A DNA stretch of 51,795 nucleotides from Clostridiales bacterium (GCA_016278505.1 JADQBQ010000013.1:1-51795); one strand, 5' to 3'; counted from the first letter of the stretch, positions 32,382 through 41,331 are shown. Numbers and translations are program-made. The notes: a model not told the origin generated them from the sequence alone.

Positions 32382-32415
32382 TTCACCCTGTTGGGGGATT
32401 CACCGACAGGGTGAA
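32382..32415 (+). promoter_or_regulatory. Hairpin upstream of the gene at 32448
   Basis: TTCACCCTGT pairs perfectly with ACAGGGTGAA around a 14-base loop (TGGGGGATTCACCG). No T-run follows, so it is more likely an operator or mRNA structure than a terminator. It lies 33 bases before the ATG. Confidence 0.4.
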
Positions 32416-32447
32416 TACTCTTGACAGCTAAGCTAAGGAGGAAAAGC

Positions 32448-32726
32448 ATGTCTCAACAAATGGAAACGACAAAAACTACCATTAGTGATATTTATAGTTG
32501 GCTTATTAAATATCAGATAACAGGAAAATACCTAGCTAACTTGCATATAATCGTCAAAATTCACATCAATGTTCTTGATGCAGGTTTTTTAAACGGTGAT
32601 ATTTGTCGTGTCTTAGGTGAAACCCCAGGCGAGAAACTTCTCGTTAAAAGGTTAGAAGATAAGAAAATAGGAATTGTCAGCAAAGATCAAGTCAGTATTC
32701 CTAAATGGGCCCCTTATGACTTATAG
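32448..32726 (+). CDS. Hypothetical protein, 92 residues
   Basis: The ATG follows TAAGGAGGAAAAGC. The mixed protein (ISDIYSWLIKYQITGKYLANLHIIVKIHINVLDAGFLNGDICRVLG, then EKLLVKRLEDKKIGIVSKDQVSIP) has a strand-rich end that resembles a small beta-barrel/SH3-like domain. No family recognised. It follows a hairpin and the small membrane gene. Confidence 0.55.
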   Translation: MSQQMETTKTTISDIYSWLIKYQITGKYLANLHIIVKIHINVLDAGFLNGDICRVLGETPGEKLLVKRLEDKKIGIVSKDQVSIPKWAPYDL

Positions 32727-32852
32727 AATCACGTCTGGCGGTGAGGGAAAAGATACCACTAAACCAAATGTTGAAATTAATTGGGATTAAGGTTCCGAGT
32801 AAGGGCCGGCAGTTTGCCGGCTCTTTAACTTTTTGGGGGAGGTGTAAATGAA

Positions 32853-33251
32853 TTGGCATGGGTAAAAGTTAGATTGTATGAATTAAACCCAGGAGATGTT
32901 TTTTCCCGAAGCAATATGATGTTTCTTATGCTTGGAAATTGCGGAGGAAGGGGTAGAATGGTATGTGCCCACCTTTTGGAGCCCTTTGACATTAGTAGAT
33001 ATGAAGATGCTGGATTACCTGACGAAGAAATTAATGAGATAAAACCAGATACTGTTGTAGATGGTAAAGAATATATGCGTGCTTGGTGGTGGCCTTGTGA
33101 ACAAGACGAAGAAGACATGGATGAATGGGATTGCAGCGAACCAATCATATCATATCGAAAACGTTCGAGTGAATACCGAATGTGGGTACTAAAATATGTA
33201 CTGGAAAAAGATAAAACCCCTAAAAAAAGCCTTACCGAATTTACTCGGTAG
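32853..33251 (+). CDS. Hypothetical protein, 132 residues
   Basis: The TTG start lies behind GGGGGAGG. The first ATG in the ribosome region (32848) opens a 5-codon frame and is rejected. The protein begins VKVRLYELNPGDVFSRSNMMFLML and is acidic and Trp-rich in its second half (MRAWWWPCEQDEEDMDEWDCSEP). It resembles small phage proteins without a known role. A terminator overlaps its end. It is the last gene of the long module. Confidence 0.55.
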   Translation: MAWVKVRLYELNPGDVFSRSNMMFLMLGNCGGRGRMVCAHLLEPFDISRYEDAGLPDEEINEIKPDTVVDGKEYMRAWWWPCEQDEEDMDEWDCSEPIISYRKRSSEYRMWVLKYVLEKDKTPKKSLTEFTR

Positions 33252-33262
33252 GGCTTTTTTTA
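33223..33262 (+). terminator. Rho-independent terminator
   Basis: AAAAAGCC and GGGCTTTTTT enclose ACCG/CGGT. It overlaps the last codons of the gene at 32853 and marks the end of the long + strand module. Confidence 0.8.
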
Positions 33263-33308
33263 TTAACAAAATTCCTAAAACCAAATTATTTTTAGGAGGG
33301 ATGGAGCT

Positions 33309-33614
33309 ATGATTTACCTCATATCCTTTTTCATGTCGGTTATGGATCATTTGATTACTGTTTATTTCATAGGCCACGGTGCCCAGGAATGCAACCCGAT
33401 TATGAAACCTGTCATGGACCTTCCTTTTTGGACCTCTTTTTTTATTAAGAATGGTTGGACAGGCGGATTGTTAGCAATTTTATTTTTTATCGAGAGAAAT
33501 GTTCCCCGCGTATATAATATAGTTCATGTTGGTAAATTCACGATCTTAACGTTATACTCATTGTTAATGGTATATCATTTATATGGATTTTTGTGTGTTA
33601 GAAGTGTCCTTTGA
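33309..33614 (+). CDS. DUF5658-like membrane protein, 101 residues
   Basis: The protein has three membrane segments and the family pattern: an Asp in the first helix (MDHLITVYFIG), then QECNPIMKP (E-x-NP-xM) in the loop, then hydrophobic helices. GGAGGGATGGAG precedes the ATG. DUF5658 proteins have no assigned function. A terminator follows the stop. Confidence 0.65.
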   Translation: MIYLISFFMSVMDHLITVYFIGHGAQECNPIMKPVMDLPFWTSFFIKNGWTGGLLAILFFIERNVPRVYNIVHVGKFTILTLYSLLMVYHLYGFLCVRSVL

Positions 33615-33637
33615 TAGTTCCAAAAACGGTCGTTTAT

Positions 33638-33677
33638 GAAACCGCTTGGGGTCGATTAAAACCAAAGCGGTTTTTTA
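33638..33677 (+). terminator. Rho-independent terminator
   Basis: AAACCGCTT and AAGCGGTTTTTT after the DUF5658-like gene. Confidence 0.8.
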
Positions 33678-33700
33678 ATGTTTATTGGGTTCCAAAACTC

Positions 33701-33749
33701 GTACCAAAAACAAAGTTTGTAAAATACCATGCAAATACGTTTTTGGTAC
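33701..33749 (+). promoter_or_regulatory. Inverted repeat upstream of the recombinase, candidate res or operator
   Basis: GTACCAAAAAC (33701) and GTTTTTGGTAC (33739) are perfect 11-base inverted repeats separated by 27 bases, ending 23 bases before the recombinase start. Serine recombinases bind dimers at sites of about 28 bases with inverted arms. This may be their crossover site or a control site for the gene. Confidence 0.45.
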
Positions 33750-33772
33750 AATTTAAATAGGAGGGGGAAGAA

Positions 33773-34336
33773 ATGATATTCGGTTACGCCAGGGTCAGCA
33801 CCCAGGACCAAAATCTTAATCTTCAGGTAGATGAGCTCCAAAAGTACGGGGCCGAGAGAATATTTCAGGAAAAAATAACCGGTACTCGAAAAGACCGGCC
33901 CGAACTTGAGAATATGATTCAAATGCTAAGGGAAGGAGATACAGTAATCGTATGGAAGCTTGACCGTATTGGCCGCAGCATAAAACACCTCATTGATCTG
34001 ATAGAAGAATTCAAAAACAGGAAAGTTAATTTCGTGTCCATAAAAGAAAATATAGATACTTCCACGGCTACCGGAAAACTAATATTCAATATTTTTGCTT
34101 CCCTGGCCGAATTTGAACGGGACATAATTGCTGAAAGAACCAAGGCCGGATTAACGGCAGCCAGGGCACGGGGGAAAAGAGGCGGAAGACCATCGAAGAA
34201 AAAAGACAAGGTGGCACTGGCCTTAAAAATGTACGATAGCAAGCAGTACACTGTTAACGAAATAGTAGAAGCAACTTCATTAAGTAGAACGACTCTGTAT
34301 AGGTACCTTAACCAATCTCAAAGGGACAAATTATGA
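33773..34336 (+). CDS. Serine recombinase/resolvase of Pin/Tn3 type
   Basis: FGYARVSTQDQN has the catalytic serine S9. KLDRIGRSIKHL, TATGKLIFNIFASLAEFERDIIAERTKAG is the conserved helix E/arm region, and a C-terminal helix-turn-helix (YTVNEIVEATSLSRTTLYRYL) binds the site. The length of 187 residues matches small resolvases and invertases rather than large integrases. GGAGGGGG precedes the ATG. It could resolve cointegrates, invert a segment or maintain an element. It marks the right edge of the one-directional module. A terminator follows. Confidence 0.9.
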   Translation: MIFGYARVSTQDQNLNLQVDELQKYGAERIFQEKITGTRKDRPELENMIQMLREGDTVIVWKLDRIGRSIKHLIDLIEEFKNRKVNFVSIKENIDTSTATGKLIFNIFASLAEFERDIIAERTKAGLTAARARGKRGGRPSKKKDKVALALKMYDSKQYTVNEIVEATSLSRTTLYRYLNQSQRDKL

Positions 34337-34353
34337 TTTGCCTGATCTTATTC

Positions 34354-34392
34354 AAAGGTGCTTAGGAAAACTATTCCAAGCACCTTTTTTTC
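34354..34392 (+). terminator. Terminator after the recombinase
   Basis: AAGGTGCTT and AAGCACCTTTTTTT with a 14-base loop. Confidence 0.8.
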
Positions 34393-34483
34393 TTTCTCAC
34401 AGCCATTGAAAAACCGACCATTGTATTTTTACCAAGGACGGGGAATCGGGAATCCATCGGCAATAGTAAAAAATGTGAGAGGT

Positions 34484-35470
34484 TTAGTTCTGCTGCCTAC
34501 GTATATAGGTTGCATCTCCGGCGGCGTCACTTGCCTTGTTATAGGAATCATGGCCCCACCGTGCGGCAGACTTGCCGCTATAAATCGTCCTATTTGCTGC
34601 TTTTTCTGCATCAGTATGCGCGGCACTCGCAGAAAATTTTGCAGCGTTTGCGGCATCTCTGGCTGCATCCGCGGCTAATTTTGCATCTTGAGCCTTTAAT
34701 TTAGCGGCCACTGCTTCATTCTTTGCGTCTGTAGCATCGCTAGGAATCTTTACACTTTTTGTTATTGGTGGTCCAGCAGGATTATCCATTTGAAATCCAT
34801 AATAGAGCGAGTAATGATAGTATTTTTCTGGATCTACATTATCATCTTTATTGCCATTGTAATACTTATTACGTGATTTATTATAATCTTTAGGGCTACG
34901 AGTTATAACATATCGCATACCATTGACAGGAGTATCCTGGATAACTGACAGAAGGACATGTCTATCGTAAGTAATTGTTGATTCGAATCCATCTACAGTA
35001 TATTGCCGATACTTTATATGTGTTACCGTTATATCATAGTATTCGTCATCATCTTCTCCACTATGATAGAAGCCCAAACCGTTATATCCTTGATTAGGGA
35101 TACTGATTGTTGCCGTCACAACATCATTACGCCCATGTCCTGATATTGAAGCTACATAATTTCCGCTTGGGATTGAACCAGACACACCTTTCCACCGTCC
35201 AGCTCCATAGACCCTCAACGTCCAATCCTCACTATAACCAACAGAGGTGCACTGTGCAGTAATTGTGACTTCAGTTAGTGAACCATTGTCACGTTCAGCA
35301 GAATTTACTGGTAATTCCAAGTCACAGTATACATAGCTAAAATCGTCTACTTCATCATAATAATGCCAATTACCATTTTTGGAATGACTTGTATATGACC
35401 CCCAAGCCGAACTAGTAACTACAAGACTAGTAAAAATGAATATTGTTAAGAAAAATAAAAATCGCTTCAT
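34484..35470 (-). CDS. Secreted protein with Ala-rich coiled-coil C-terminus
   Basis: The 328-residue protein starts with a signal peptide (MKRFLFFLTIFIFTSLVVTSSAWG). The following ~200 residues are rich in Tyr, Asp and Ser with beta-rich patterns (TEVTITAQCTSVGYSEDWTLRVYGAG), perhaps an Ig-like domain. Residues about 245-310 form an Ala/Lys coiled coil (VAAKLKAQDAKLAADAARDAANAAKFSASAAHTDAEKAANR). An extracellular or wall-associated role is inferred, but I recognise no family. GGAGG precedes the ATG. It is convergent with the recombinase gene. Confidence 0.6.
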   Translation of the reverse strand: MKRFLFFLTIFIFTSLVVTSSAWGSYTSHSKNGNWHYYDEVDDFSYVYCDLELPVNSAERDNGSLTEVTITAQCTSVGYSEDWTLRVYGAGRWKGVSGSIPSGNYVASISGHGRNDVVTATISIPNQGYNGLGFYHSGEDDDEYYDITVTHIKYRQYTVDGFESTITYDRHVLLSVIQDTPVNGMRYVITRSPKDYNKSRNKYYNGNKDDNVDPEKYYHYSLYYGFQMDNPAGPPITKSVKIPSDATDAKNEAVAAKLKAQDAKLAADAARDAANAAKFSASAAHTDAEKAANRTIYSGKSAARWGHDSYNKASDAAGDATYIRRQQN

Positions 35471-35502
35471 CTTCCATTACCTCCACTTTTCTCTTAAAAT
35501 TA

Positions 35503-35625
35503 TTGTATTGCAACCATTGCATTTAAGCCAAATCAACTACACTCCTGCATTAACCTCACCCCCTATAAAATAAGAAAAACCTCGAGCGGATAAACTCGAA
35601 GTTAAATAACACCTGGATTTCTTCT
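35503..35625. repeat. Dispersed intergenic repeat, copy A
   Basis: The core is TCACCCCCTATAAAATAAGAAAAAC, then a CTCGAG...CTCGAAG hairpin. Similar segments occur at 37589, 39652 and 41257. It occupies much of the gap 35471-35773, which holds no gene; a TATAAT-like -10 lies at about 35737 before the DUF3795 gene. Confidence 0.6.
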
Positions 35626-35773
35626 TTTACCATGAATATAGTTTAACTGCCCCGGATCCTATCCCGGCAATAAGTTACATAGTTAATCATGACAAAATAT
35701 GACAGACAAACCTATATAACCAACATATAAATGGTGATATAATTTTCGAAAATAAAAAGGAGGTTGGGATAAA

Positions 35774-36109
35774 ATGATAGCCTTCTGTGGTTTAGTTTGT
35801 TCTGAATGCCCTGTTTTTTCGGCAACCCAAAAAGATGACGCCCAACACAAAACTGAAATCGCTAAATCATGGTCCAAGTATTACGGTTTTGAACTTGAAT
35901 CTAAAGATATAAATTGTGATGGATGTTTAACTGAGAATGGCCGGCTATTTAAACATTGCAAAGTTTGCAATATAAGAGCGTGTTGTCAAGAGCGGCAAAT
36001 AGAAAACTGCGCACATTGTTCTGATTTTGCCTGCAATGAGCTAAATGAAATATTCAAGGCCGTACCTAAAGCAAAGATAAAGCTTCATCAAATTAAGGAT
36101 AACCTTTAG
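35774..36109 (+). CDS. DUF3795-family Cys-rich protein
   Basis: The 111-residue protein opens MIAFCGLVCSECPVF and carries CDGCL, HCKVCNIRACC and CAHCSDFAC, the cysteine pattern of DUF3795 (a presumed zinc-binding domain). AAAAGGAGG precedes the ATG. The function is unknown. It is convergent with the radical SAM gene. Confidence 0.8.
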   Translation: MIAFCGLVCSECPVFSATQKDDAQHKTEIAKSWSKYYGFELESKDINCDGCLTENGRLFKHCKVCNIRACCQERQIENCAHCSDFACNELNEIFKAVPKAKIKLHQIKDNL

Positions 36110-36181
36110 TGCCTGAACCTTCCTGAAAAATTTCTTGTTGGCTCATAATACCGGAAAGTGCCTTAAGCTGTTTTTGGCAGC

Positions 36182-37477
36182 CTATGGAAATGTTTCGTAT
36201 TTCCGTCCATAAAGTTTGTATGAAAAGTAATATGAGAGATTTAATGGAAGAGTCCACCATAAGCCTGCTGTTGATTTGCTTAATCTTTTTCCAATGCTTT
36301 TTAGAGAATAGAACTGACTGTTTATCCAATTAAAACCTTCCAATAATTCGTCAGAAGTCATATTTTTAGGTTTAAAAACAACATCTCTTCTCCCATTGTA
36401 TTTACTCCAATCATAGGTCAATATTCTGCCCTCTTTTTCAAGACGCTTGAATAGAGGAGTACCTGGATATGGGGTAAGCACATTAAAGGTAGCGTTTTGA
36501 ACTCCAGCAGTTTCAAGAAAATTGATCGTTTTACTGAATATACTTTTGTCATCTTCGTCGAAGCCGAAGATAATCCCTACTTGTACAGATATCCCATATG
36601 AATGGATTCTATTAATAATGTTATAGTAATCTTCAACTTTGTTGAAAGATTTATTGGCATGATCCAGGCTAATTTGAGATACTGACTCCAATCCTAGGAA
36701 CAGTTGCTTGCAGCCACTTTTTGCTGCTAGTTCCAACAGATCATCATTCCATCCTGCGTGAATACTGGTCTGACTGCTCCACCATTTTCTATAAGGGGTT
36801 ATCGCCTTGAAAAGTTCTTTGGCATACTGTGGATCAGCTGCAATATTGTCATCCCAGAATACAATGACTTTCCCCTTAAAAGAACCGTATTCTTTTGCAA
36901 CTTCTGCAACTGGCCTTTTTCTAAAGTTGCTATTATACATTACTGCTAAAGCACAGAACTCACATTTGTTAGGACATCCGCGGGTTGCAAACATAATACC
37001 ACCGGAATGATCCCTTCTGTGAAATAAATCTTTTCGAGCCATTGGAAGATTAACAAGGGATGAGGGATGTTTTTGTTCATATCTTTTCTTAAACCGTTTA
37101 TTTTCAAAGTCAGTTAGGAATTCTTTCCATGCATCTTCTGCTTCGCCTATAAATATGACATCTGAATATTTTTCGGCTTCATCAGGTAGCAGTGACACAT
37201 GTGGGCCACCCATTACCACTGGTATACCTCTTTTTCTAAACTCTGCAGCTATTTTATAAACATAGTTGGCACTGGGAGTATGAAAGGTTATACCGACCAA
37301 ATCTACTTTTTTATTAAAATCGATCTTTTGCTGACCTTCATCTATATGCTCAACTTCCCAATTAGGTGGGGTTAGTGCTGCCAGATACGGCATTGTAACC
37401 TGCTGAAAGTTTATAACCCTCGTTTTTCTGATTTGTCTTATTTCATTGGATGAAGCTGTAATAAGCAATAATTTCAT
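36182..37477 (-). CDS. B12-binding-domain radical SAM protein
   Basis: Residues about 10-130 form a cobalamin-binding-like domain (VDLVGITFHTPSANYVYKIA, VVMGGPHVSLLPDEA, DVIFIGEAED). The radical SAM core has C168-x3-C172-x2-C175 in RGCPNKCEFC and later TPYPGTPLFKRL. This is the MiaB/HpnR-like class whose members methylate or rearrange diverse substrates; the substrate here is unknown. At 431 residues the length is typical. The start is the ATG after GAGGTTTCCC. It stands alone between noncoding repeat-bearing gaps. Confidence 0.9.
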   Translation of the reverse strand: MKLLLITASSNEIRQIRKTRVINFQQVTMPYLAALTPPNWEVEHIDEGQQKIDFNKKVDLVGITFHTPSANYVYKIAAEFRKRGIPVVMGGPHVSLLPDEAEKYSDVIFIGEAEDAWKEFLTDFENKRFKKRYEQKHPSSLVNLPMARKDLFHRRDHSGGIMFATRGCPNKCEFCALAVMYNSNFRKRPVAEVAKEYGSFKGKVIVFWDDNIAADPQYAKELFKAITPYRKWWSSQTSIHAGWNDDLLELAAKSGCKQLFLGLESVSQISLDHANKSFNKVEDYYNIINRIHSYGISVQVGIIFGFDEDDKSIFSKTINFLETAGVQNATFNVLTPYPGTPLFKRLEKEGRILTYDWSKYNGRRDVVFKPKNMTSDELLEGFNWINSQFYSLKSIGKRLSKSTAGLWWTLPLNLSYYFSYKLYGRKYETFP

Positions 37478-37588
37478 AGGGAAACCTCATAGTTAGCAAT
37501 TTATGTTAACATATACCATATCCTAAAGAAAAGCCTGTCAACTACATCGACGCATTTCCAAACTAATATTCAGTATACCATCTTCTAG

Positions 37589-37770
37589 ACTATGACGCAT
37601 TTTACCTAAACAAAGCGCAGCCGTAAGAGTCTTGTTTATCGCAGCCCAGTATTGCAACCTATGCATGTAAGCCATATTAACCACCCTCTTTCATTAGCCA
37701 TCACCCCCATAAAATGCAGAAAACTTCGAGCGTATACCCGAAGCAAATAACTTGGATTCTCTTTTTTTTA
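37589..37770. repeat. Dispersed intergenic repeat, copy B
   Basis: The copy shares the blocks GCATTTTACCTAAACAAAGCGCA, ATTGCAACCTATGCATGTAAGCC, TCACCCCCATAAAATGCAGAAAACTTCGAGCGTATACCCGAAG (in parts) with copies C and A. It lies in the gap 37478-37957, which has no other evident gene. Confidence 0.65.
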
Positions 37771-37957
37771 AAACCCACAAGGCAAGTTTTTGAACTGCCT
37801 AGCCCAATGATCGTATCTATCCCGAAAATAAGTTACTTAGCACTCCAGACAAAAAGTCCCTTACTTAACATCATTAGCTTATTTCTAAATTACTACATTG
37901 AATCTTCCTTTTGGGAAATAATAAATTCAGTTTCGAAATAAAAAGGAAGTGTTACTG

Positions 37958-38407
37958 ATGTCACCAGACAGGTTCACCAGGGGTTTTATTGGAGGTGCTA
38001 TTGCTGGAGTTGCAATGGTAATACCCAATTATTTACTATATTTGCTTAATTTCAACCGTTTACGTTATTTAGACTGGGCAGCAGTTTTAATTTACGGCAG
38101 CAAACCTAACACAATTTGGGAAACTATTTTTGCTGAAATTGGACACATCTTTTTTGCCGGGTTACTGGGTATCATTTTTGTTTACTTAATACCGAAACTG
38201 ATTTCAAGTAGCAACCTTTACATAAAGGGTTTAATATTTTCCATTTTTGTTTGGTTTGGAGTTTATTCACTGTCAATAATATTCCAGATACCTTTTCTAA
38301 CCAAAATCACTCTTGGTTCTGCTATTTCAAACCTTTTTGGCACAATAACTTATGGTTTAGTAATAGCTTGGAGTATAAATGCTTTATTAAACAAGGAAAA
38401 ATCATAA
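37958..38407 (+). CDS. Small integral membrane protein, 149 residues
   Basis: The start is ATG 37958 behind AAGGAAG. Four hydrophobic segments are visible (FIGGAIAGVAMVIPNYLLYLLNF; IFFAGLLGIIFVYLI; GLIFSIFVWFGVYSLSIIF; ITYGLVIAWSINALL). The pattern resembles YqhR/DUF6789-type proteins of sporulating Firmicutes. No function known. Its 3' end is followed by IS21-like debris. Confidence 0.6.
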   Translation: MSPDRFTRGFIGGAIAGVAMVIPNYLLYLLNFNRLRYLDWAAVLIYGSKPNTIWETIFAEIGHIFFAGLLGIIFVYLIPKLISSSNLYIKGLIFSIFVWFGVYSLSIIFQIPFLTKITLGSAISNLFGTITYGLVIAWSINALLNKEKS

Positions 38408-38645
38408 GATGTGGACAGTGCCGCCCTATGGACAACCCTACGGGTTGACACACAGGGCTTGGATAACGCTTCGCGTTAACCACACTGACCACAGCCACGG
38501 CTATTCTCTAACAATAACCACACAACTATTAAAAATGAATATAAAAAGTGGCTCAATATTTTCTCAGCGCTTTTCCAAAAGTGGCTCACTTTTTTATCAG
38601 CGTTAGTGGCTCAATATTTTCCTGGCGAGTGGCTCACAATTCTCT
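38408..38645. mobile_element. IS21-type end relic
   Basis: Four imperfect copies of GTGGCTCA-TTTT sequences, spaced by 20-35 bases (38549, 38580, 38606, 38630), resemble the repeated transposase-binding sites at IS21-family ends. No istA or istB gene is present. Confidence 0.4.
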
Positions 38646-38899
38646 TGACAATCGCAATCACATGGGCATTTATGTTTTCAATTTTTTTATATCTGCTACC
38701 TGTAAGAAAAGTATATTTGATTCCTTATATACTAGCATTTACAGCACTAACTGGAGGCGTTGCCATTACCATGTCAAATTTTGGTTTATTTGCATACACA
38801 ACGCTAATTAATCAATATATCGGTTTGACTGCAACCTTAGCTTGGCTTATTGTTACAGCATGGGCATTTGTAACAAATGAAAAAGTCGAGTTAAAATAA
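38630..38899 (+). pseudogene. 5'-truncated membrane protein gene
   Basis: About 90 codons remain, with three hydrophobic segments (ILLTIAITWAFMFSIFLYLL; LIPYILAFTALTGGVAITM; GLTATLAWLIVTAWAFV). The frame enters directly from the IS21-like repeats, and no ribosome site precedes it, so the original start was lost through the insertion. Not recognised further. Confidence 0.5.
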
Positions 38900-38980
38900 A
38901 AGTGAGACCTTTAGTGTTTAACGATAAAATTCTTCAAAAATGAGCTGGTTCAAATTTCTATGGACACGTATTTTACCTAT

Positions 38981-39087
38981 GATGTGTCCCAACTTCAACT
39001 ACGGATTATGCTCATAATCTCATAGACAAATTGGAATTTAGCAAGCATCACGCAGTCAATCGTTGATTGCCTCAATGCCGAGCCGTT
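38981..39087. repeat. 105-bp direct repeat spanning the arr 3' end, copy 1
   Basis: Bases GTGTCCCAACTTCAACTACGG to GCCGAGCCGTT recur at 41385-41488 with about 95% identity. The right third (39056-39087) encodes the last residues of Arr (RLGIEAIND). Confidence 0.8.
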
Positions 39088-39490
39088 TGAGCTTGTCAAG
39101 GTGATCCCGCATGTTTTTGAGCTCCTCCGGAGAGTGCCCCTCCCAGTCCAAAACCTCGCATACTACTAGCAGTGGGTGTTTGCTTCGGTAGGACCTCGTT
39201 GGATTCCCTGGAAACTTCTTGTCCGTCAGATTGGGATCATCCTCAATGGGACCTGTGGGCTCTACACGATAAATTCGACCGGGTCCGTCGCCCACTGCTA
39301 GTTCCGCTCCCCACGTTGCCGCATCCAATGTAGCAGTCAGGTAGACGTAATTGGCCTTCTTTCTCTCGCCATAGTTAGAGCTATAGCCAGGTTCCAACAT
39401 GTCCCCCGCCTTCAAGTAGACTTTTGTGCCGTGGTAGAAAGGTCCGGGGTCCAATGTTCTGGACGGTGTCCGTTCGTTCTTCATATTCAT
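39056..39490 (-). CDS. arr: Rifampin ADP-ribosyltransferase
   Basis: PGPFYHGTKVYLKAGDMLEPGYSSNYGERKKANYVY (quoted in pieces: PFYHGTKVYL; GYSSNYGERKKANYVYLT), GRIYRVEPTGPIEDDPNLTDKKFPGNPT and SYRSKHPLLVV are diagnostic for Arr. Catalytic residues correspond to H20, Y50 and D84. The enzyme transfers ADP-ribose from NAD to rifamycins and inactivates them. At 144 residues it is full length. GGAAGGATAGGAA precedes the ATG. It stands alone beside IS relics, which fits acquisition by horizontal transfer, but Arr is also found in environmental chromosomes. Confidence 0.93.
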   Translation of the reverse strand: MNMKNERTPSRTLDPGPFYHGTKVYLKAGDMLEPGYSSNYGERKKANYVYLTATLDAATWGAELAVGDGPGRIYRVEPTGPIEDDPNLTDKKFPGNPTRSYRSKHPLLVVCEVLDWEGHSPEELKNMRDHLDKLKRLGIEAIND

Positions 39491-39651
39491 TTCCTATCCT
39501 TCCTCTTCCTCGTAGGAAACTGATTATTGCCATTACCTACTCCTCACAAATTCCTGATTATCTATACTTACAACATTCTACTAATATTCATTATAACTGA
39601 TTTTTCAGGTGCTGCACAAAATAACAATGCCTACAGCAAACCCCAAACGGT

Positions 39652-39825
39652 CCACTGCACAAGATACCTAAATAGCGCATTACTTAGGTTCTCTTCTCAT
39701 TCGCTTATTGCAGCATATGCATGTAAGCCACATGAACTACCCTCTCACAATGAAAATCACCCCCCATAAAATACAGAAAACTTCGAGCGTATACTCGAAG
39801 TTTAAAAAAACTGGATATATTTTTT
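39652..39825. repeat. Dispersed intergenic repeat, copy C
   Basis: The clearest copy: ACTGCAC...TACCTAAATAGCGCA, ATTGCAGCATATGCATGTAAGCC, CATAAAATACAGAAAA and the hairpin CTTCGAGCGTATACTCGAAG. It lies in the 536-base gap 39491-40026, in which I see no gene. Confidence 0.7.
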
Positions 39826-40026
39826 TATACCCGGGGACTTATTTATTAAGCCCGGCCCACTAATCTAGGTCTTACTAAAATAACTAAGCCACATCGCAGT
39901 CCAGACAGAATGTTCATCAAACTCTTTTTTTTGAAAAAAGAGTTTTGCTTTCCATTCATTTACATACATTCTTCCGCAAGATACGATAGATACTAATATT
40001 GGCTGATCTTTAAAGGAGTGGGCTTA

Positions 40027-41010
40027 TTGGTATTTAAATTATTAGGAAGTAAAGCAAAAAAGTCACAATCTCTTATCAATATAGCTGAGGTATATTCATT
40101 ATGGGATATCCTAAAAGCAGAATATAGCTTAGTCGAGAAATATGAGATATTAGAAAACTTTATTCACGATCCCGAACTCCTAATAATTATTAAATCCCGC
40201 ATAAAAGCAATGAAGCAAAATATAAGATTATTAGAAAAACTACATGAAAAATATGCAATAAAAGGTCCAGACAGTCATTTGCCGGCTATGAATTCAGCTG
40301 TGAATGCGGAAATCATGAGAGATCAGATTATAGGACTTGAATTACTTACCAATGCCCAGGAGATTATTGAGATGTTAGTATCAGGCGTTAGAGATTCTAC
40401 TACGAATGACGGTATACGTAAGGTGTTAATTGATATGGTAAAAGACGCAATTAATAGGCTGGATATTATTATTAAGTACGTGAAATTAAAGGGTTATATT
40501 GACAGTCCACCGCTTTTTCCACATTTACCGTCTAATATTAAGGAGAAAATAGATAATTCTGAAGCTTTCCATCTCTGGCACCACCTTTCTTTCCGTTATG
40601 ATAATGTTCAGTTAAATGAAATTTATTATAGCTTTGCTAATGACGGCGATTTCAAATTAGTATTAAAAGAGGGAGGAAAAGTCCTTAATGACCAGGCTAA
40701 TATATTGAAAAAGGAACTACAACATTTTGGTATTCCCTTACCAATCAGGCCACCCAGTGTTATGCCACCGGCAAAAACTACAGAGCTATTAGAAGATGAT
40801 AGTATGTTTAGAACAGTTTTGTCCGGAACACAAGGAGCCTTATCAATGCACACTCGTGCAGTAAAACTGTCAGTAACAAATGATAGAATACGAAAGTTTT
40901 TTGAACACTTATTATTAAGTGAAATAGAGATTGTAGATAAAATGATTAAATATGGTAAGACAAAAGGTTGGCTCAATCCAACTCCCAGATACGGGATAAT
41001 TAGGTCTTAA
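40027..41010 (+). CDS. DUF3231 protein with two tandem ferritin-like domains
   Basis: The start is TTG 40027, 8 bases after AAAGGAG. The protein has two related halves of about 160 residues, each an all-helical unit: SLWDILKAEYSLVEKYEILENFI in the first and HLWHHLSFRYDNVQLNEIYYSFANDGDFKLVL in the second, followed by FGIPLPIRPPSV, a hallmark of DUF3231. Such proteins are typical of spore-forming Firmicutes, but their role is unknown; the fold resembles ferritin-like four-helix bundles. The first half is more divergent. Confidence 0.85.
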   Translation: MVFKLLGSKAKKSQSLINIAEVYSLWDILKAEYSLVEKYEILENFIHDPELLIIIKSRIKAMKQNIRLLEKLHEKYAIKGPDSHLPAMNSAVNAEIMRDQIIGLELLTNAQEIIEMLVSGVRDSTTNDGIRKVLIDMVKDAINRLDIIIKYVKLKGYIDSPPLFPHLPSNIKEKIDNSEAFHLWHHLSFRYDNVQLNEIYYSFANDGDFKLVLKEGGKVLNDQANILKKELQHFGIPLPIRPPSVMPPAKTTELLEDDSMFRTVLSGTQGALSMHTRAVKLSVTNDRIRKFFEHLLLSEIEIVDKMIKYGKTKGWLNPTPRYGIIRS

Positions 41011-41256
41011 ATAGTTTGTTTCTTGCATTATCCTTGAGGTGGCATTTTATGGATAGAACTTTTAGAGGTGTGATAGCCGAAATTGTTGACAGGACCAAAT
41101 ACACAGTTTTCTCATTCTATCGGAGCTATAATATTTAGTACAACAGCATTTACTCTTCGCTGGTTAGACAAGGTAACTGGAGCCAAGGTTTAATTACCCT
41201 TTACTCTACGACACACCATAAAAAGTAGAACCGCAGCAAGTCAAGGAAATGGCTTT

Positions 41257-41331
41257 ACTGCACACTTTACCTACAAAACGCAACATTAGGCGTCTTCTCT
41301 TGGCTCTTTTTATTGCAGCATATGCATGTAA
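41257..41331. repeat. Dispersed intergenic repeat, partial copy D
   Basis: ACTGCACACTTTACCTACAAAACGCA and ATTGCAGCATATGCATGTAA match copy C; the hairpin half is missing. The rest of the gap 41011-41472 holds copy 2 of the arr-tail repeat and no intact gene. Confidence 0.6.

Noticed and set aside
5920-33251. The module as an ordinary prophage
   Set aside because: No capsid, portal, terminase, tail or lysis genes are seen in 27 kb; an integrative element or plasmid segment fits better, though its other genes may lie outside.
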